Origin: Extensimonas perlucida | GTDB taxonomy: Bacteria > Pseudomonadota > Gammaproteobacteria > Burkholderiales > Burkholderiaceae_C | Reading direction: 5' to 3' | Assembly: GCF_007655255.1 (NCBI RefSeq) | Contig: NZ_VMYE01000019.1 | Location: forward strand, 1 to 64,000 | Length of the DNA: 64,000 bases | In this document: positions 19,775-29,096 of the stretch, one piece after another | Position numbering within the stretch: position 1 is the first letter of the stretch | Layout of the letters: each line of letters starts with the position of its first letter | Notes under the pieces: model-generated | The model's database searches: none | What the model was told of the DNA's origin: nothing | Seen by the model: only the letters and a program-made list of their open reading frames with translations | Position numbers and translations under genes: made by a program

Positions 19775-21766
19775 TTACACATCCACCTCCACCGCATCCC
19801 CGCGCAGCTCCATCAGTTCGCGGCGTGCGGCGGCTTCGCCTTTGCCCATGAGCTGGGTGATGCGTGCCTCGGTGCTGGCGAAGTCGAGGTCGCCCAGCTG
19901 CACGGGCAGCAGGCGCCGTGTGTCGGGGTTGAGGGTGGTTTCCCACAATTGTTCGGCGCTCATTTCGCCCAAACCTTTGAAGCGGCTGATCTGGCATTTT
20001 TCGCGCGGCACGCCGTCTTTGGCGCATTTGTCGAGGATCGCGGCGAGCTCGCCCTCGTCGAGCGCATAGTGCTTGCTTGCGGGCTTTTTGCCGCGCGCGG
20101 GCACATCGACGCGATACAGCGGCGGGCGTGCCACGTACACATGCCCGGCTTCGATGAGCTTGGGAAAGTGGCGAAAGAATAGCGTCAGCAGCAGCACCTG
20201 GATGTGCGAGCCATCGACGTCGGCGTCGCTCAGGATGCAGACCTTGCCGTAGCGCAGGCCCGACAGGTCGGGGCTGTCGTGCGGACCGTGCGGGTCCACG
20301 CCTATGGCCACGGCGATGTCGTGCACTTCGGCGTTGGCGAACAGGCGGTCGCGCTCGACCTCCCAGGTGTTGAGCACCTTGCCGCGCAGCGGCAAGATGG
20401 CCTGCGACTCCTTATCGCGGCCCATTTTGGCGCTGCCGCCGGCGCTGTCGCCTTCGACCAGAAAGAGCTCGTTGTAGCGCAGGTCGCGGCTTTCGCAGTC
20501 GGTCAGCTTGCCCGGCAGCACGGCCACGCCCGAGCCCTTGCGCTTTTCGACCTTCTGGCCGGCCTTCTGGCGGCTTTGCGCGGCCTTGATGGCAAGTTCG
20601 GCGAGCCTTTTGCCGTATTCGACATGCTGGTTCAGCCACAGCTCCAGCGCCGGGCGCACGAAGCTCGAAACCAGGCGCACGGCGTCGCGCGAGTTCAGGC
20701 GCTCCTTGATCTGGCCCTGGAACTGCGGGTCGAGCACCTTGGTCGAGAGCACGTAGCTTGCGCGCGCAAACACATCCTCGGGCAGGAGCTTGACGCCTTT
20801 GGGCAGCAGCGCGTGCAGTTCGATGAAGCTCTTTACGGCCTGGAACAGCCCGTCGCGCAGGCCGCTGTCGTGCGTGCCGCCGGCGCTCGTGGGGATCAGG
20901 TTGACGTAGCTCTCGCGCACCGGCGCGCCTTCTTCGGTAAAGGCCACGGCCCAGGCCGCGCCTTCGCCCTCGGCAAAGCTGTCGTGGCCGGCGTCGGCGA
21001 AGCCCGCGCCCTCGAACACCGGGATCACGGGCTCGGCGCTCAGGCTTTGCTGCAAATAGTCGAGCAGACCGCCCTTGTACTGCCAGCTCTGGCTGTCTTT
21101 TTTCTTTTCGTCGATGAGCTGCACCGTGACGCCGGGCATGAGCACGGCCTTGCTGCGCAGCAGGTGTACCAGCTCGCCCAGCGGCAGCGCGTCGGACTCG
21201 AAGTAGCGGCCGTCGGGCCACACGCGCACCGTGGTGCCCTGCTTGCGGTCGCCCTCGGCGCTGCCCTGGTTGGGGCGCACGCTGAGCGGCTCGAGCACGT
21301 CGCCGCCGGCAAACACGATGCGCGCGACCTGCCCGTCGCGGTAGCTCGTGACTTCGAGTCGGCGTGCGAGCGCGTTGGTCACGCTCACGCCCACGCCGTG
21401 CAAGCCGCCCGAAAAGCTGTACGCGCCGCCCTGGCCTTTGTCGAACTTGCCGCCCGCGTGCAGGCGCGTGAACACGAGTTCGATCACGGGGGCGTTTTCT
21501 TCGGGGTGCAGGCCAAAAGGGATGCCGCGCCCGTCGTCCTCGACGCTCACCGAGCCGTCGGCGTGCAGCGTGAGCTTGATGCGTCGGCCAAAGCCCGCGA
21601 GTGCCTCGTCGGCAGCGTTGTCCAGCACCTCCTGCACGATGTGCAGCGGGTTGTCGGTGCGCGTGTACATGCCCGGGCGCTGCTTGACGGGCTCGAGCCC
21701 CTTGAGCACGCGGATCGAGCTTTCGGCATACGCACTGGTGGAAACGGTTGACGCTTTGCTTGCCAT
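19775..21766 (-). CDS. parE: DNA topoisomerase IV subunit B
   Basis: 663 residues. GHKL ATPase domain: EVLDNAADEALAG, DDGRGIPFGLHPEE and SGGLHGVGVSVTNAL. TOPRIM domain: FLVEGDSAGGSA and DADVDGSHIQVLLLTLFFR. C-terminal FKGLGEMSAEQLWETTLNP. The short length, without the GyrB insertion, and the parC neighbour at 15834 support ParE rather than GyrB. Start ATG 21766 begins MASKASTV; the longer frame to 21838 runs through a run of palindromic repeats in the promoter gap. Confidence 0.95.
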   Translation of the reverse strand: MASKASTVSTSAYAESSIRVLKGLEPVKQRPGMYTRTDNPLHIVQEVLDNAADEALAGFGRRIKLTLHADGSVSVEDDGRGIPFGLHPEENAPVIELVFTRLHAGGKFDKGQGGAYSFSGGLHGVGVSVTNALARRLEVTSYRDGQVARIVFAGGDVLEPLSVRPNQGSAEGDRKQGTTVRVWPDGRYFESDALPLGELVHLLRSKAVLMPGVTVQLIDEKKKDSQSWQYKGGLLDYLQQSLSAEPVIPVFEGAGFADAGHDSFAEGEGAAWAVAFTEEGAPVRESYVNLIPTSAGGTHDSGLRDGLFQAVKSFIELHALLPKGVKLLPEDVFARASYVLSTKVLDPQFQGQIKERLNSRDAVRLVSSFVRPALELWLNQHVEYGKRLAELAIKAAQSRQKAGQKVEKRKGSGVAVLPGKLTDCESRDLRYNELFLVEGDSAGGSAKMGRDKESQAILPLRGKVLNTWEVERDRLFANAEVHDIAVAIGVDPHGPHDSPDLSGLRYGKVCILSDADVDGSHIQVLLLTLFFRHFPKLIEAGHVYVARPPLYRVDVPARGKKPASKHYALDEGELAAILDKCAKDGVPREKCQISRFKGLGEMSAEQLWETTLNPDTRRLLPVQLGDLDFASTEARITQLMGKGEAAARRELMELRGDAVEVDV

Positions 21767-21816
21767 GGCGGCGGATTGTAGTGCGGCGGGAAAAATGGCT
21801 GTATGAAACACCAGTA

Positions 21817-21848
21817 TTGTGCGCACAATGGCGCACAATGGCGCACAA
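21817..21848. promoter_or_regulatory. Palindrome plus tandem decamers upstream of parE
   Basis: A perfect 12-bp palindrome TTGTGCGCACAA (21817-21828) is followed by two more half-sites GCGCACAA at exact 10-bp steps (21831 and 21841). The spacing puts all half-sites on one helical face. It lies 50 bp upstream of the parE ATG, between parE and the racemase terminator. Confidence 0.5.
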
Positions 21849-21873
21849 AAAAGCCGCAGCTTGCTGCGGCTTT
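21847..21873 (-). terminator. Rho-independent terminator of the minus-strand catabolic operon
   Basis: On the minus strand, a perfect 10-bp stem AAGCCGCAGC / GCTGCGGCTT with a very short loop is followed by a T run. It lies 22 bases after the racemase stop. Confidence 0.85.
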
Positions 21874-21894
21874 CGTAGCGTGAAGCGCCTGTGT

Positions 21895-23004
21895 TTACTT
21901 CAAAATCTCGTCATCGTGCTCGCCGATGTAGGGCGATGGGCCGGGCTGTCCGGGCACGGTGCGGCTGAAGCGCGGTGCGGGCGCAGGCTGCAGGATGCCT
22001 TCGCGTTCGAAGAAGGTGCCGCGCGCGCGGTTGTGCGGGTGCTGCGCCGCTTCTTCGAGCGTGAGCACGGGCGCAAAGCATACGTCCGTGCCCTCGAGCA
22101 GTGCGCGCCAGTGGCTGCTGGGTTGGCTGCGGAAAATGTCGGCGATCTTGCGCTTGAGCCCGGGCCAGGCGGCTGGGTCGCGCTGGCGCGAGAGCGCGAA
22201 GTCGGGGTCGGTGATGCCGAGCTTTTCGAGCAGCATGGTGTAGAACTGCGGCTCGAGCGAGCCGATCGAGATCCACTGGCCGTCGGCGCATTCGTAGGTG
22301 TCGTAAAAATGCGCGCCACCGTCGAGCAGGTTGGACTGCAGCTTGTTCTGCCACAGCCCCAGCGCCTTGAGGTCGCAGACGATGGAGGTCAGTAGCGCCG
22401 CGCCATCGACGATGGCGGCATCGACCACCTGCCCTTTACCCGAGTTGCGCGCCTCGAGCAGCGCGCACACGATGCCGAATGCCAGCATCATGCCGCCACC
22501 GCCGAGGTCGCCGACCATCGCCGGCGGCGCCACCGGGCCTCCTTGCGCGCGGCCAATGGTGCTGAGCGCGCCCGAGAGGGCGATGTAGTTGATGTCGTGC
22601 CCCGCGGCCTGCGCCATCGGGCCGTCCTGCCCCCAGCCGGTCATGCGGCCATAGACCAGGCGCGGGTGGCGCGCGAGCAGCACGTCGGGCCCCAGGCCCA
22701 GGCGTTCCATCACGCCGGGGCGGTAGCCCTCGATGATGGCGTCGGCGCCGTCGATCAGCTGCAGCACCTTTTCTTTGTCCTGCGGGTCTTTGAGGTCGAC
22801 CGCGACCGAGCGCCGGCCCCGGTGCAGCACACCGCGGCGGCCACTGGCCAGAAAGGCGCCCTCGCCGCGGTCCTTGCCTTTGTCGGCCTTGCGGTCGAGC
22901 CGGATCACGTCCGCGCCCATGTCCGACAACATCATGGCGCAAAAAGGGCCGGGGCCGATGCCGCCGAATTCGATGACTTTCAAGCCTTTGAGGGGGCCAC
23001 TCAT
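21895..23004 (-). CDS. 2-methylacyl-CoA racemase (CaiB/BaiF CoA-transferase superfamily)
   Basis: 369 residues, type III CoA-transferase fold. It matches the AMACR/MCR racemase branch: the N-terminus has KVIEFGGIGPGPFCAMMLSD, then GRMTGWGQDGP, AGHDINYIALSGAL (catalytic His), MVGDLGGGGMML (catalytic Asp) and DTYECADGQWISIG (catalytic Glu region). True CoA-transferases carry a catalytic Asp near position 169 in another context. AMACRs interconvert (R)- and (S)-2-methylacyl-CoAs so that acyl-CoA dehydrogenases can act. As the last gene of the liv-type operon, it suggests alpha-methyl-branched substrates. Confidence 0.85.
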   Translation of the reverse strand: MSGPLKGLKVIEFGGIGPGPFCAMMLSDMGADVIRLDRKADKGKDRGEGAFLASGRRGVLHRGRRSVAVDLKDPQDKEKVLQLIDGADAIIEGYRPGVMERLGLGPDVLLARHPRLVYGRMTGWGQDGPMAQAAGHDINYIALSGALSTIGRAQGGPVAPPAMVGDLGGGGMMLAFGIVCALLEARNSGKGQVVDAAIVDGAALLTSIVCDLKALGLWQNKLQSNLLDGGAHFYDTYECADGQWISIGSLEPQFYTMLLEKLGITDPDFALSRQRDPAAWPGLKRKIADIFRSQPSSHWRALLEGTDVCFAPVLTLEEAAQHPHNRARGTFFEREGILQPAPAPRFSRTVPGQPGPSPYIGEHDDEILK

Positions 23005-23045
23005 GAAGATACTCCTTGGATAAATGCCGCTGTGCCTGCAGGTTT

Positions 23046-23888
23046 TCAGCCGAGCCAGCGTTTGCGGCGTTTGTAGTGCTTGATGTCGCGGAAGCTCTTG
23101 CGCGCGCCTTCGCGGTCCAGCCCGAGGTAGAACTCACGCACGTCTTCATTGTCGCGCAGCTCCTGCGCCTGCCCTTCGAGCACGATGCGCCCGCTTTCCA
23201 TGACGTAGCCGTAGTCGGCGATTTCGAGCGCCACGCGCGTATTCTGTTCGACGATGAGCAGCGCGAGCCCTTGCGTGCGCAGTTTGTGCAGCACGGCAAA
23301 GACCTCTTCCGTCATGCGCGGCGCGAGGCCCAGCGAGGGCTCGTCGATCAGCATGAGCTTGGGCTGGGCCATGATCGCGCGGCCGATCACGAGCATTTGC
23401 TGCTCTCCGCCCGAAAGATAGCCCGAGGTGCGCTTGCGCAGGTCGGCCAGGCGCGGGATGGCTTCATAGACACGTTCCAGCGCCTGGCGCATCGCGCCTG
23501 CAGACGGGAACATGTGCCCGCCGATGATGAGGTTCTGCTCCACCGTCATGTGCTGCAGCACGCGCCGGCCTTCCATGACGTGCACGAGCCCGCTGCGCAC
23601 CACAGTTGCCGGATCCAGCCCGTGAATGGGCCGGCCCTCGAAGGTGATGGCGCCACCCGAGACGCGCCCGTCTTCCGAGTCGATCACGCCCGAGATGGCC
23701 TTGAGCGTGGTGCTCTTGCCAGCGCCGTTGGCGCCCAGCAGCGCGACGCAGCCGCCCGCGGGAATCTGCAGCGACACGCCCTTGAGCGCGAGGATGACCT
23801 CCGAATAGAGCACCTCGACGTTGGCGAGCGCGAGCAGTGCTGCCGGGGCTGCGGCCCCGGCTCCGGTCTGAACCTGCGCTGTCACCAC
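23046..23888 (-). CDS. livF: Liv-type ABC transporter ATP-binding protein (LivF)
   Basis: 280 residues: Walker A LLGANGAGKST, Q-loop region, signature YLSGGEQQMLVIGRA and Walker B LMLIDEPSLGLA, followed by the LivF-type VEQNTRVALEIADYGYVMESG. The C-terminus is longer than usual (extra ~40 residues ending KHYKRRKRWLG), a basic tail also seen in LivF proteins of aromatic-acid clusters. The start is one of two tandem GTG codons, overlapping the stop of the binding-protein gene by 7 bases, so translation is coupled. Confidence 0.92.
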   Translation of the reverse strand: MVTAQVQTGAGAAAPAALLALANVEVLYSEVILALKGVSLQIPAGGCVALLGANGAGKSTTLKAISGVIDSEDGRVSGGAITFEGRPIHGLDPATVVRSGLVHVMEGRRVLQHMTVEQNLIIGGHMFPSAGAMRQALERVYEAIPRLADLRKRTSGYLSGGEQQMLVIGRAIMAQPKLMLIDEPSLGLAPRMTEEVFAVLHKLRTQGLALLIVEQNTRVALEIADYGYVMESGRIVLEGQAQELRDNEDVREFYLGLDREGARKSFRDIKHYKRRKRWLG

Positions 23889-25114
23889 TTGGGCACCGTA
23901 GGGATGGGCACGTCGCCGGCGGCACGGACGACCTTGCCGTCTTCCTTCATGGTCACGATGTTGAGCTTGGAGCTGCCCGTGGGGAAGGGGTTTTCGGGGC
24001 TGAAGTCCATGCCCGGCAAGATGCCCATGAGCTCGGCGCTGGTGAACTGGGTTTTCATGAGGGTGTCGTGCATCGCCTGGCCCGTGACCTTGTCGGCGCC
24101 TTGGCTCTTGATCGTGTGTTCGACGGCACGCGCGGCGGCCATGCTCTGTGCCAGGCCCATGATGGTCATGGCGTTCCAGCCCGACTTGAGGCCGTATTTT
24201 TCTTGCAGCATGCGGTAGAACTTGCGCGCCGGTGTGTCGCTCTCGCTCGCGTCGGCGATGGCGCCGATTTCGTAGTCGCCGGCAAAGCCGTTCGGGCTCC
24301 CAAGGGCTTTGGACGAGGCGACGAGGCCATTGTGCAGCGACAGCACGATGGGGATGTTTTTGCCCAGCGCCTGCAGCGCACGCTTGGTGGCCACGGCCTG
24401 CGCAGTATTGCTCTGGATAAAGATCACGTCGGTGCCGGCATTGGCCAGGCGACGCACGGGCAGCGTGATGTCGGTGGGCTGCACCTCGGTCCAGATGGCT
24501 TCGACGAACGTGGCCTTGTCAGGGTGCGCTTTGGCATAGCTTTGCAGGCCCTTGGCCTGGTCGGCATAAGCGGGCGTGGCCTCGGACGTGATGACGCCGA
24601 CCTTGACCGGGCGCTTGCCCTCGAGTTTGGTGCTGCGGTACCACTCCAGGAAACCGCCGGCTTCGTGCGCGTAGGTGGGGCGCAGGTTCAAGGCCCACTG
24701 GTTGGGCTTCCAGCCGAAGCCGTAGGTGGCTGTGGCCAGCAGCATGGGGATTTTGTCTTCGGGCAGGCGCTGCTGCAGCGCTGCGGCGTCGCTGCCGCCG
24801 AGGCCGAGCACGAGCACGGGCTTGAGCTCGGCCTTGATGCCGGGCCACAGGCTGGAGGTCTGCGCGACGTCGTAGCGCGTGTCGAAGGTTTTGATGGCGA
24901 TCTGCGCGTTGAGCTTGCTGCCGACTTCTTTGTTCCACCACTCGAACACGGCCGCGCGCGCACCGGCCATTTCAGGCATGACGTTGGCATAAGGCCCAGC
25001 GAAGTCGGCCAGGCCCGCGATGTTGATGGTCTTGGTCTGCGCCAGCGCCGGGGCGTTCAGGGCCAGGCCTGCGGCCAGTGCGGCCGATAGTCTGAGAAAG
25101 GTGTTGCGTTGCAT
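23882..25114 (-). CDS. Liv-type periplasmic substrate-binding protein
   Basis: 410 residues. Signal peptide at 1-25 (MQRNTFLRLSAALAAGLALN, then APALA-Q). The mature protein has the type I periplasmic-binding fold of the LivJ/LivK family: INIAGLADFAGPYANV, LGLGGSDAAALQQ, GVITSEATPAYADQAKG and DVIFIQSNTAQAVATKRAL. Family members bind branched-chain amino acids, but many in catabolic operons bind amides, aromatic or aliphatic carboxylates. Here the surrounding CoA-dependent genes point to a carboxylate. Confidence 0.9.
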   Translation of the reverse strand: MQRNTFLRLSAALAAGLALNAPALAQTKTINIAGLADFAGPYANVMPEMAGARAAVFEWWNKEVGSKLNAQIAIKTFDTRYDVAQTSSLWPGIKAELKPVLVLGLGGSDAAALQQRLPEDKIPMLLATATYGFGWKPNQWALNLRPTYAHEAGGFLEWYRSTKLEGKRPVKVGVITSEATPAYADQAKGLQSYAKAHPDKATFVEAIWTEVQPTDITLPVRRLANAGTDVIFIQSNTAQAVATKRALQALGKNIPIVLSLHNGLVASSKALGSPNGFAGDYEIGAIADASESDTPARKFYRMLQEKYGLKSGWNAMTIMGLAQSMAAARAVEHTIKSQGADKVTGQAMHDTLMKTQFTSAELMGILPGMDFSPENPFPTGSSKLNIVTMKEDGKVVRAAGDVPIPTVPKW

Positions 25115-25166
25115 GAAAGTCTCCAGGTAGTTGCAGTGGGGAGGGGAAAGGATGGGTTCCAGGAAG

Positions 25167-26219
25167 TCAGTGATGGAACGGCCAGAGCCGGTAGTTGAGT
25201 TTGAGGATGTTCCAGCGGTGCATCAGCCCCTTGGGCTCGAGCAGCAGGAACAGCGTGATGATGAGGCCGAGGAATACGTTCATGCTGGCAAAGATCAGGT
25301 CGCTGCTGAGGCTGGGAATGCGCTCGACCAGATCGGGGCCGAGGCTGGTGATGGTCTCCTGCACGCCGCGGATCAGCACCGTACCTAGCACAGCGCCGAC
25401 GATGGAGCCCAGGCCGCCCACGATCATCATCGCGATGAACCAGATCGAGTGGAACAGCGTGAACTGATCGACCGAGACGTAGCGCACCTGGTAGGCCCAC
25501 AGAGCGCCGCCTATGCCTGCATAGAACGCGCCGAGCACGAAGGCGCGCGACTTGGCACCAGCCACGTCTATGCCCATCATGCCCGCAGCGACGTCGTCGT
25601 CGCGCACGGCCACGAAGGCGCGGCCGTGGCGGCTGCGCAGGATGCCGAAGGCACCGAACACCATGACCATGGTGACGACGAGGAACAGGTAGTAGAGCGA
25701 GCGGTCGGTGTCGAACACTATGCTGCCCAGGCGCGCGGGCTCCAGGCTAAAGCCGGTCACGCCGCCGAGCCAGGCCGAGGGCAGGTTCAGCACCAAAAAG
25801 TGGAAGATGAACTGCGCCGCAATGGTGGTCAAAGCCAGGTAAAAGCCCTTGATGCGCGCCGCCGTGAGGCCGAACAGCCAGCCTGCGAACCCTGCTACCA
25901 GCCCCCCCACGGGAACCGCGATCCAAAAGGGCAGCGCCGTCTTGGTGGCAATCACGCTCGCAGCGTAGGCGCCCACGCCCATGAAGGCCGCTTGGCCAAG
26001 GTTGATCTGCCCGGCGTAGCCCGTGGTGATCTGCAGCCCAATGACGACGATGGAGGTCACCAGCATGAGGTTGGCCACGGCCACCAGGCGTGCCGATGCC
26101 AGCCAGGGGTACAAAAAGAGCAAAGCGACGAACAGCCAGAACATCACCCATTGCGGGCGCGTGCGTATCAGCGCGCGGTCTTGCGCGTAGCTCGTGGGGA
26201 AGATGCCAGAGGGATCCAT
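25167..26219 (-). CDS. livM: Liv-type ABC transporter permease (LivM)
   Basis: 350 residues with about nine to ten membrane helices. LivM signatures: TTGYAGQINLGQAAFMGVGAY, FYLALTTIAAQFI, GRAFVAVRDDDVAAGMMGID (the EAA-like coupling loop) and VGGLGSIVGAVLGT. It forms the channel with LivH. The stop is 52 bases before the binding-protein gene and the start 4 bases after the livH stop. Confidence 0.94.
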   Translation of the reverse strand: MDPSGIFPTSYAQDRALIRTRPQWVMFWLFVALLFLYPWLASARLVAVANLMLVTSIVVIGLQITTGYAGQINLGQAAFMGVGAYAASVIATKTALPFWIAVPVGGLVAGFAGWLFGLTAARIKGFYLALTTIAAQFIFHFLVLNLPSAWLGGVTGFSLEPARLGSIVFDTDRSLYYLFLVVTMVMVFGAFGILRSRHGRAFVAVRDDDVAAGMMGIDVAGAKSRAFVLGAFYAGIGGALWAYQVRYVSVDQFTLFHSIWFIAMMIVGGLGSIVGAVLGTVLIRGVQETITSLGPDLVERIPSLSSDLIFASMNVFLGLIITLFLLLEPKGLMHRWNILKLNYRLWPFHH

Positions 26220-26223
26220 GTTT

Positions 26224-27111
26224 TTAGACTCTTTCGATGCGTTTCCAGCCGAACATGCCGGTAGGACGCACCACCAGCACCACCAGCATGAAGATGTAGG
26301 GCACCACCGCAGCGGCGTTGCCGCCGATCAGTGGGTCGATGTAGGCTGCAGTGAGCCCCTGCACGATACCGACGATGAGACCGGCGAGCAGCAGGCCGGC
26401 GATCGACTCGAGGCCCGCGAGCAGTGCCACGGGCAGCGCGGCAAAGCCGATTTCCGAGGACAGGAAGGTGAGCGACTTGCCGCTCAGATAGACCATTGCG
26501 GTGACGACCGAGAGCACGCCACCGAGCGCCCAGGCAAAGGCGATCGAGCGGCGCACGCTGATGCCCATGGAGAGGGCAATCTGGTGGTCTTCGGCCACCG
26601 CGGACATGGCCAGGCCGTTGCGGCTGTGGTTGAAAAACCAGTGCAGCCCCAGCGCAGCAAGCACCGCGATGACGCCGCCCGCGGCGAGCGCGCGCGGCAC
26701 GATCATGTCGAACACGATCAGCGGCGCGAGCGGAAAGATCGCTGGGAACTGCCGCTCCTGCGGGCCCCAGATCACGAGCACCAGGCCGCGCATGAGGATC
26801 AAGAGCCCGATCGTGACCATGATCATGGAGAACACCGACTCGCCGATCAGGCGTCTGAACAGCAAGCGCTCGATGAGCAACCCGACCACGACCGCGATCA
26901 GCAGCGCAACGCCTATGCCCAGCGCCGGATGCAGGCCGCGCGACTGGATCGCCCACCAGAGCAAAAACGCGCCGAGCACGATCATTTCGCCCACGGCCAT
27001 GTTGAAGACCTTGCTCGCGCGGTAGATCACGACGAAGCCCATGGCGACGAGCGCGTACAGCATTCCGAGCAGGGCGCCATTGAGAGCGTAGTTGAAGAAT
27101 TCGGTCATCAT
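26224..27111 (-). CDS. livH: Liv-type ABC transporter permease (LivH)
   Basis: 295 residues, about eight membrane helices: NGALLGMLYALVAMGFVVIY at the N-terminus, NMAVGEMIVLGAF, VAEDHQIALSMGISVRR (coupling loop) and ALLAGLESIAGLLLAGLIVG. The start overlaps the stop of the preceding acyl-CoA synthetase gene by 4 bases (ATGA). The last residues (MFGWKRIERV) are typical of the family. Confidence 0.94.
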   Translation of the reverse strand: MMTEFFNYALNGALLGMLYALVAMGFVVIYRASKVFNMAVGEMIVLGAFLLWWAIQSRGLHPALGIGVALLIAVVVGLLIERLLFRRLIGESVFSMIMVTIGLLILMRGLVLVIWGPQERQFPAIFPLAPLIVFDMIVPRALAAGGVIAVLAALGLHWFFNHSRNGLAMSAVAEDHQIALSMGISVRRSIAFAWALGGVLSVVTAMVYLSGKSLTFLSSEIGFAALPVALLAGLESIAGLLLAGLIVGIVQGLTAAYIDPLIGGNAAAVVPYIFMLVVLVVRPTGMFGWKRIERV

Positions 27112-29096
27112 GCTTGGGCACTCCGGGCGTTGCGTCCCCCTGCGGTCTGGGGTTCGATGTCGGTGGCGACGACGGTGGCGCGCAGCACGCCTTGGCGGCC
27201 GTCTTGATAGGTCACGGCGATCTCGCAGGGGATCTCTGCGGCTCCTGCATACAAGCCCTCGATGAGTGCTTGGTAGCGCTGCGCGAGGAATTCCCGGCGC
27301 AGCTTGCGCGTGCGCGTGAGTTCGCCTTCGTCGGGGTCGAGTTCCTTGGGGAAGTTGGCAAAGCGCACCACGCGCGAGCCCTCGGGCAGGAACTGGTTGA
27401 TACGGCGGATCTCCTCGCGCACCAGCTCGCGCACCTCGGGGCGTTGCGACAGGTCGGTGAAGGTCGAGAACGCGATGCGCCGCTCCTCGGCCCAGCGGCT
27501 CGTGACGGCCATGTCGATGTTGATCAGCGCGCCGACCCAGGGGCGGCTAGCGTCGCCGAGCACCATCACGTCCTTGATGTAGGGCGAAAAGCGCAACCGC
27601 GTCTCGATGAACTGTGGCGGGTACAGGTGGCCGCTCGCGAGTTTGACGAGGTGTTCGACGCGGTCGAGATAGACGAGCTCGCCGCGCTCGGTCTGGCGCA
27701 CCGCGTCGCCGCTGAGGTACCAGCCGTCGCGCAGGATGGCGGCCGTCTTGTCGGGCTTGTGCCAGTAGCCCAGAAACCCCGTGCCGCCGCGCAGCTGCAG
27801 CTCGCCGTTGTCGGCGATGCGCGCCTGCAGCGGTTCGCCGAAGGTGGGATCGACGTCGAGCAGCGGGCCCACGGTCTCGAGGTTGTAGCACTCGCCGCGG
27901 TGGCCCGCGATCAGGCCGAACTCCGAGCAGCCGTAGATGTTGCGCAGGCCCACGCCCATGGCATGGAACAGGCGGAACACGTCGGGCGCCATGGCAGTGC
28001 CGCCCGAGACGGCGATCTTGCTGTGGATGAAGCCGAACTGGTCGCGCAGCGGGTGCAGCACCAGCGCCTCGGCCAGCGGCAGCAGCAGGCGGGCGGCGAG
28101 CGGCGCCGCGCGCCCTTCGAGCCGGGCCACGTGCACGTCGTGGCCCACGCGCAGGCCCCAGCGGTAGACGCGGCGCGCCAGCCAGCCAGCGTCCAGCATG
28201 CGCGCTTCGATGGTCGCGGCGATGTTTTCCCACTGGCGCGGACCGAAGAGCACGATGTGCGGCGCGAGTTCGCGCAGATTGGGCAAGACCTGGTCGGGCG
28301 CCTCGGGGAAGTTCACCACCAGGGGCGTGATCAGGCCCAGCGTCACGCCCAGCAACTGCTCGGTCACCCAGGCCAGCGGCGTGTAAGAGAGGTATTCCAT
28401 GCCCTCTTGCAGCGGCAGCGCGCTTTTCATGCGCAGCGCGTTGTCTATGAGCCAGCGGTGGCTGATCATCACGCCCTTGGGCTTGCTCGTGGTGCCCGAG
28501 GTGTAGGTCAGCAGCGCCAGGTCGTCGGCCTGGCCGTCGGCGATTTCGCGCGCAAAGCGCTGCGGCTGGCGCTCATGCTGGCGCGCACCTTCGGCGCTCA
28601 GTGCATCGAGTGAGTGCAGCAGCGGGTGCCGGTACGACCACATGCCTGCGTCGTCCCAGTACGCGATGCCACGGATGTCGGGCAGCCGGTCGAGCACCGA
28701 GAGCGCCTTGTCCACCTGCTCCTGGTCTTGCGCGAAGATGAAGCGCGCCTCGGAGTCTTCGCTGAGGTAGTGGAGTTCGTCGGGCGTGGCGTCGGGATAC
28801 ACAGAGACGGTCTTGGCGCCGAGCGCCTGCGCGGCGAACAGTGCCCAGAAGTGTTCTGGTTCGTTCTCGCCAATGATGACGACCGTCTCGCCGCGCTGCA
28901 GGCCTTGCGCCGCTGCGCCCAGCGCGATGTTGCGCACGCGCTCGAACACGTCGCCCCAGGTATAGGTGCGCCAGATGCCCTTGCGTTTGACACGCTGTGC
29001 CAGCCGCTGCGGGTGGTTTTGCGCGTGTGCGAGCAGCGTTTGCGGCAGCGTGGGAATGGTTTGCACGGCCGCGGGGGTGGAGGGGCGAACACTCAT
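27108..29096 (-). CDS. AMP-forming acyl-CoA synthetase inside the liv operon
   Basis: 662 residues of the ANL superfamily, FadD15-like long form: TYTSGTTSKPKGVMISH (P-loop), YGCSEFGLIAGH (A5), DGWYLSGDAVRQTERGELVY (A7) and DRVEHLVKLASGHLYPPQF (A8/hinge). It activates a carboxylic acid to its CoA thioester. Overlaps of 4 bases at both ends (with livG upstream and livH downstream) tie its translation to the transporter, suggesting import coupled to CoA activation. Substrate not determinable; the length and motifs suit medium- or long-chain or aryl/cyclic acids. Confidence 0.9.
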   Translation of the reverse strand: MSVRPSTPAAVQTIPTLPQTLLAHAQNHPQRLAQRVKRKGIWRTYTWGDVFERVRNIALGAAAQGLQRGETVVIIGENEPEHFWALFAAQALGAKTVSVYPDATPDELHYLSEDSEARFIFAQDQEQVDKALSVLDRLPDIRGIAYWDDAGMWSYRHPLLHSLDALSAEGARQHERQPQRFAREIADGQADDLALLTYTSGTTSKPKGVMISHRWLIDNALRMKSALPLQEGMEYLSYTPLAWVTEQLLGVTLGLITPLVVNFPEAPDQVLPNLRELAPHIVLFGPRQWENIAATIEARMLDAGWLARRVYRWGLRVGHDVHVARLEGRAAPLAARLLLPLAEALVLHPLRDQFGFIHSKIAVSGGTAMAPDVFRLFHAMGVGLRNIYGCSEFGLIAGHRGECYNLETVGPLLDVDPTFGEPLQARIADNGELQLRGGTGFLGYWHKPDKTAAILRDGWYLSGDAVRQTERGELVYLDRVEHLVKLASGHLYPPQFIETRLRFSPYIKDVMVLGDASRPWVGALINIDMAVTSRWAEERRIAFSTFTDLSQRPEVRELVREEIRRINQFLPEGSRVVRFANFPKELDPDEGELTRTRKLRREFLAQRYQALIEGLYAGAAEIPCEIAVTYQDGRQGVLRATVVATDIEPQTAGGRNARSAQA

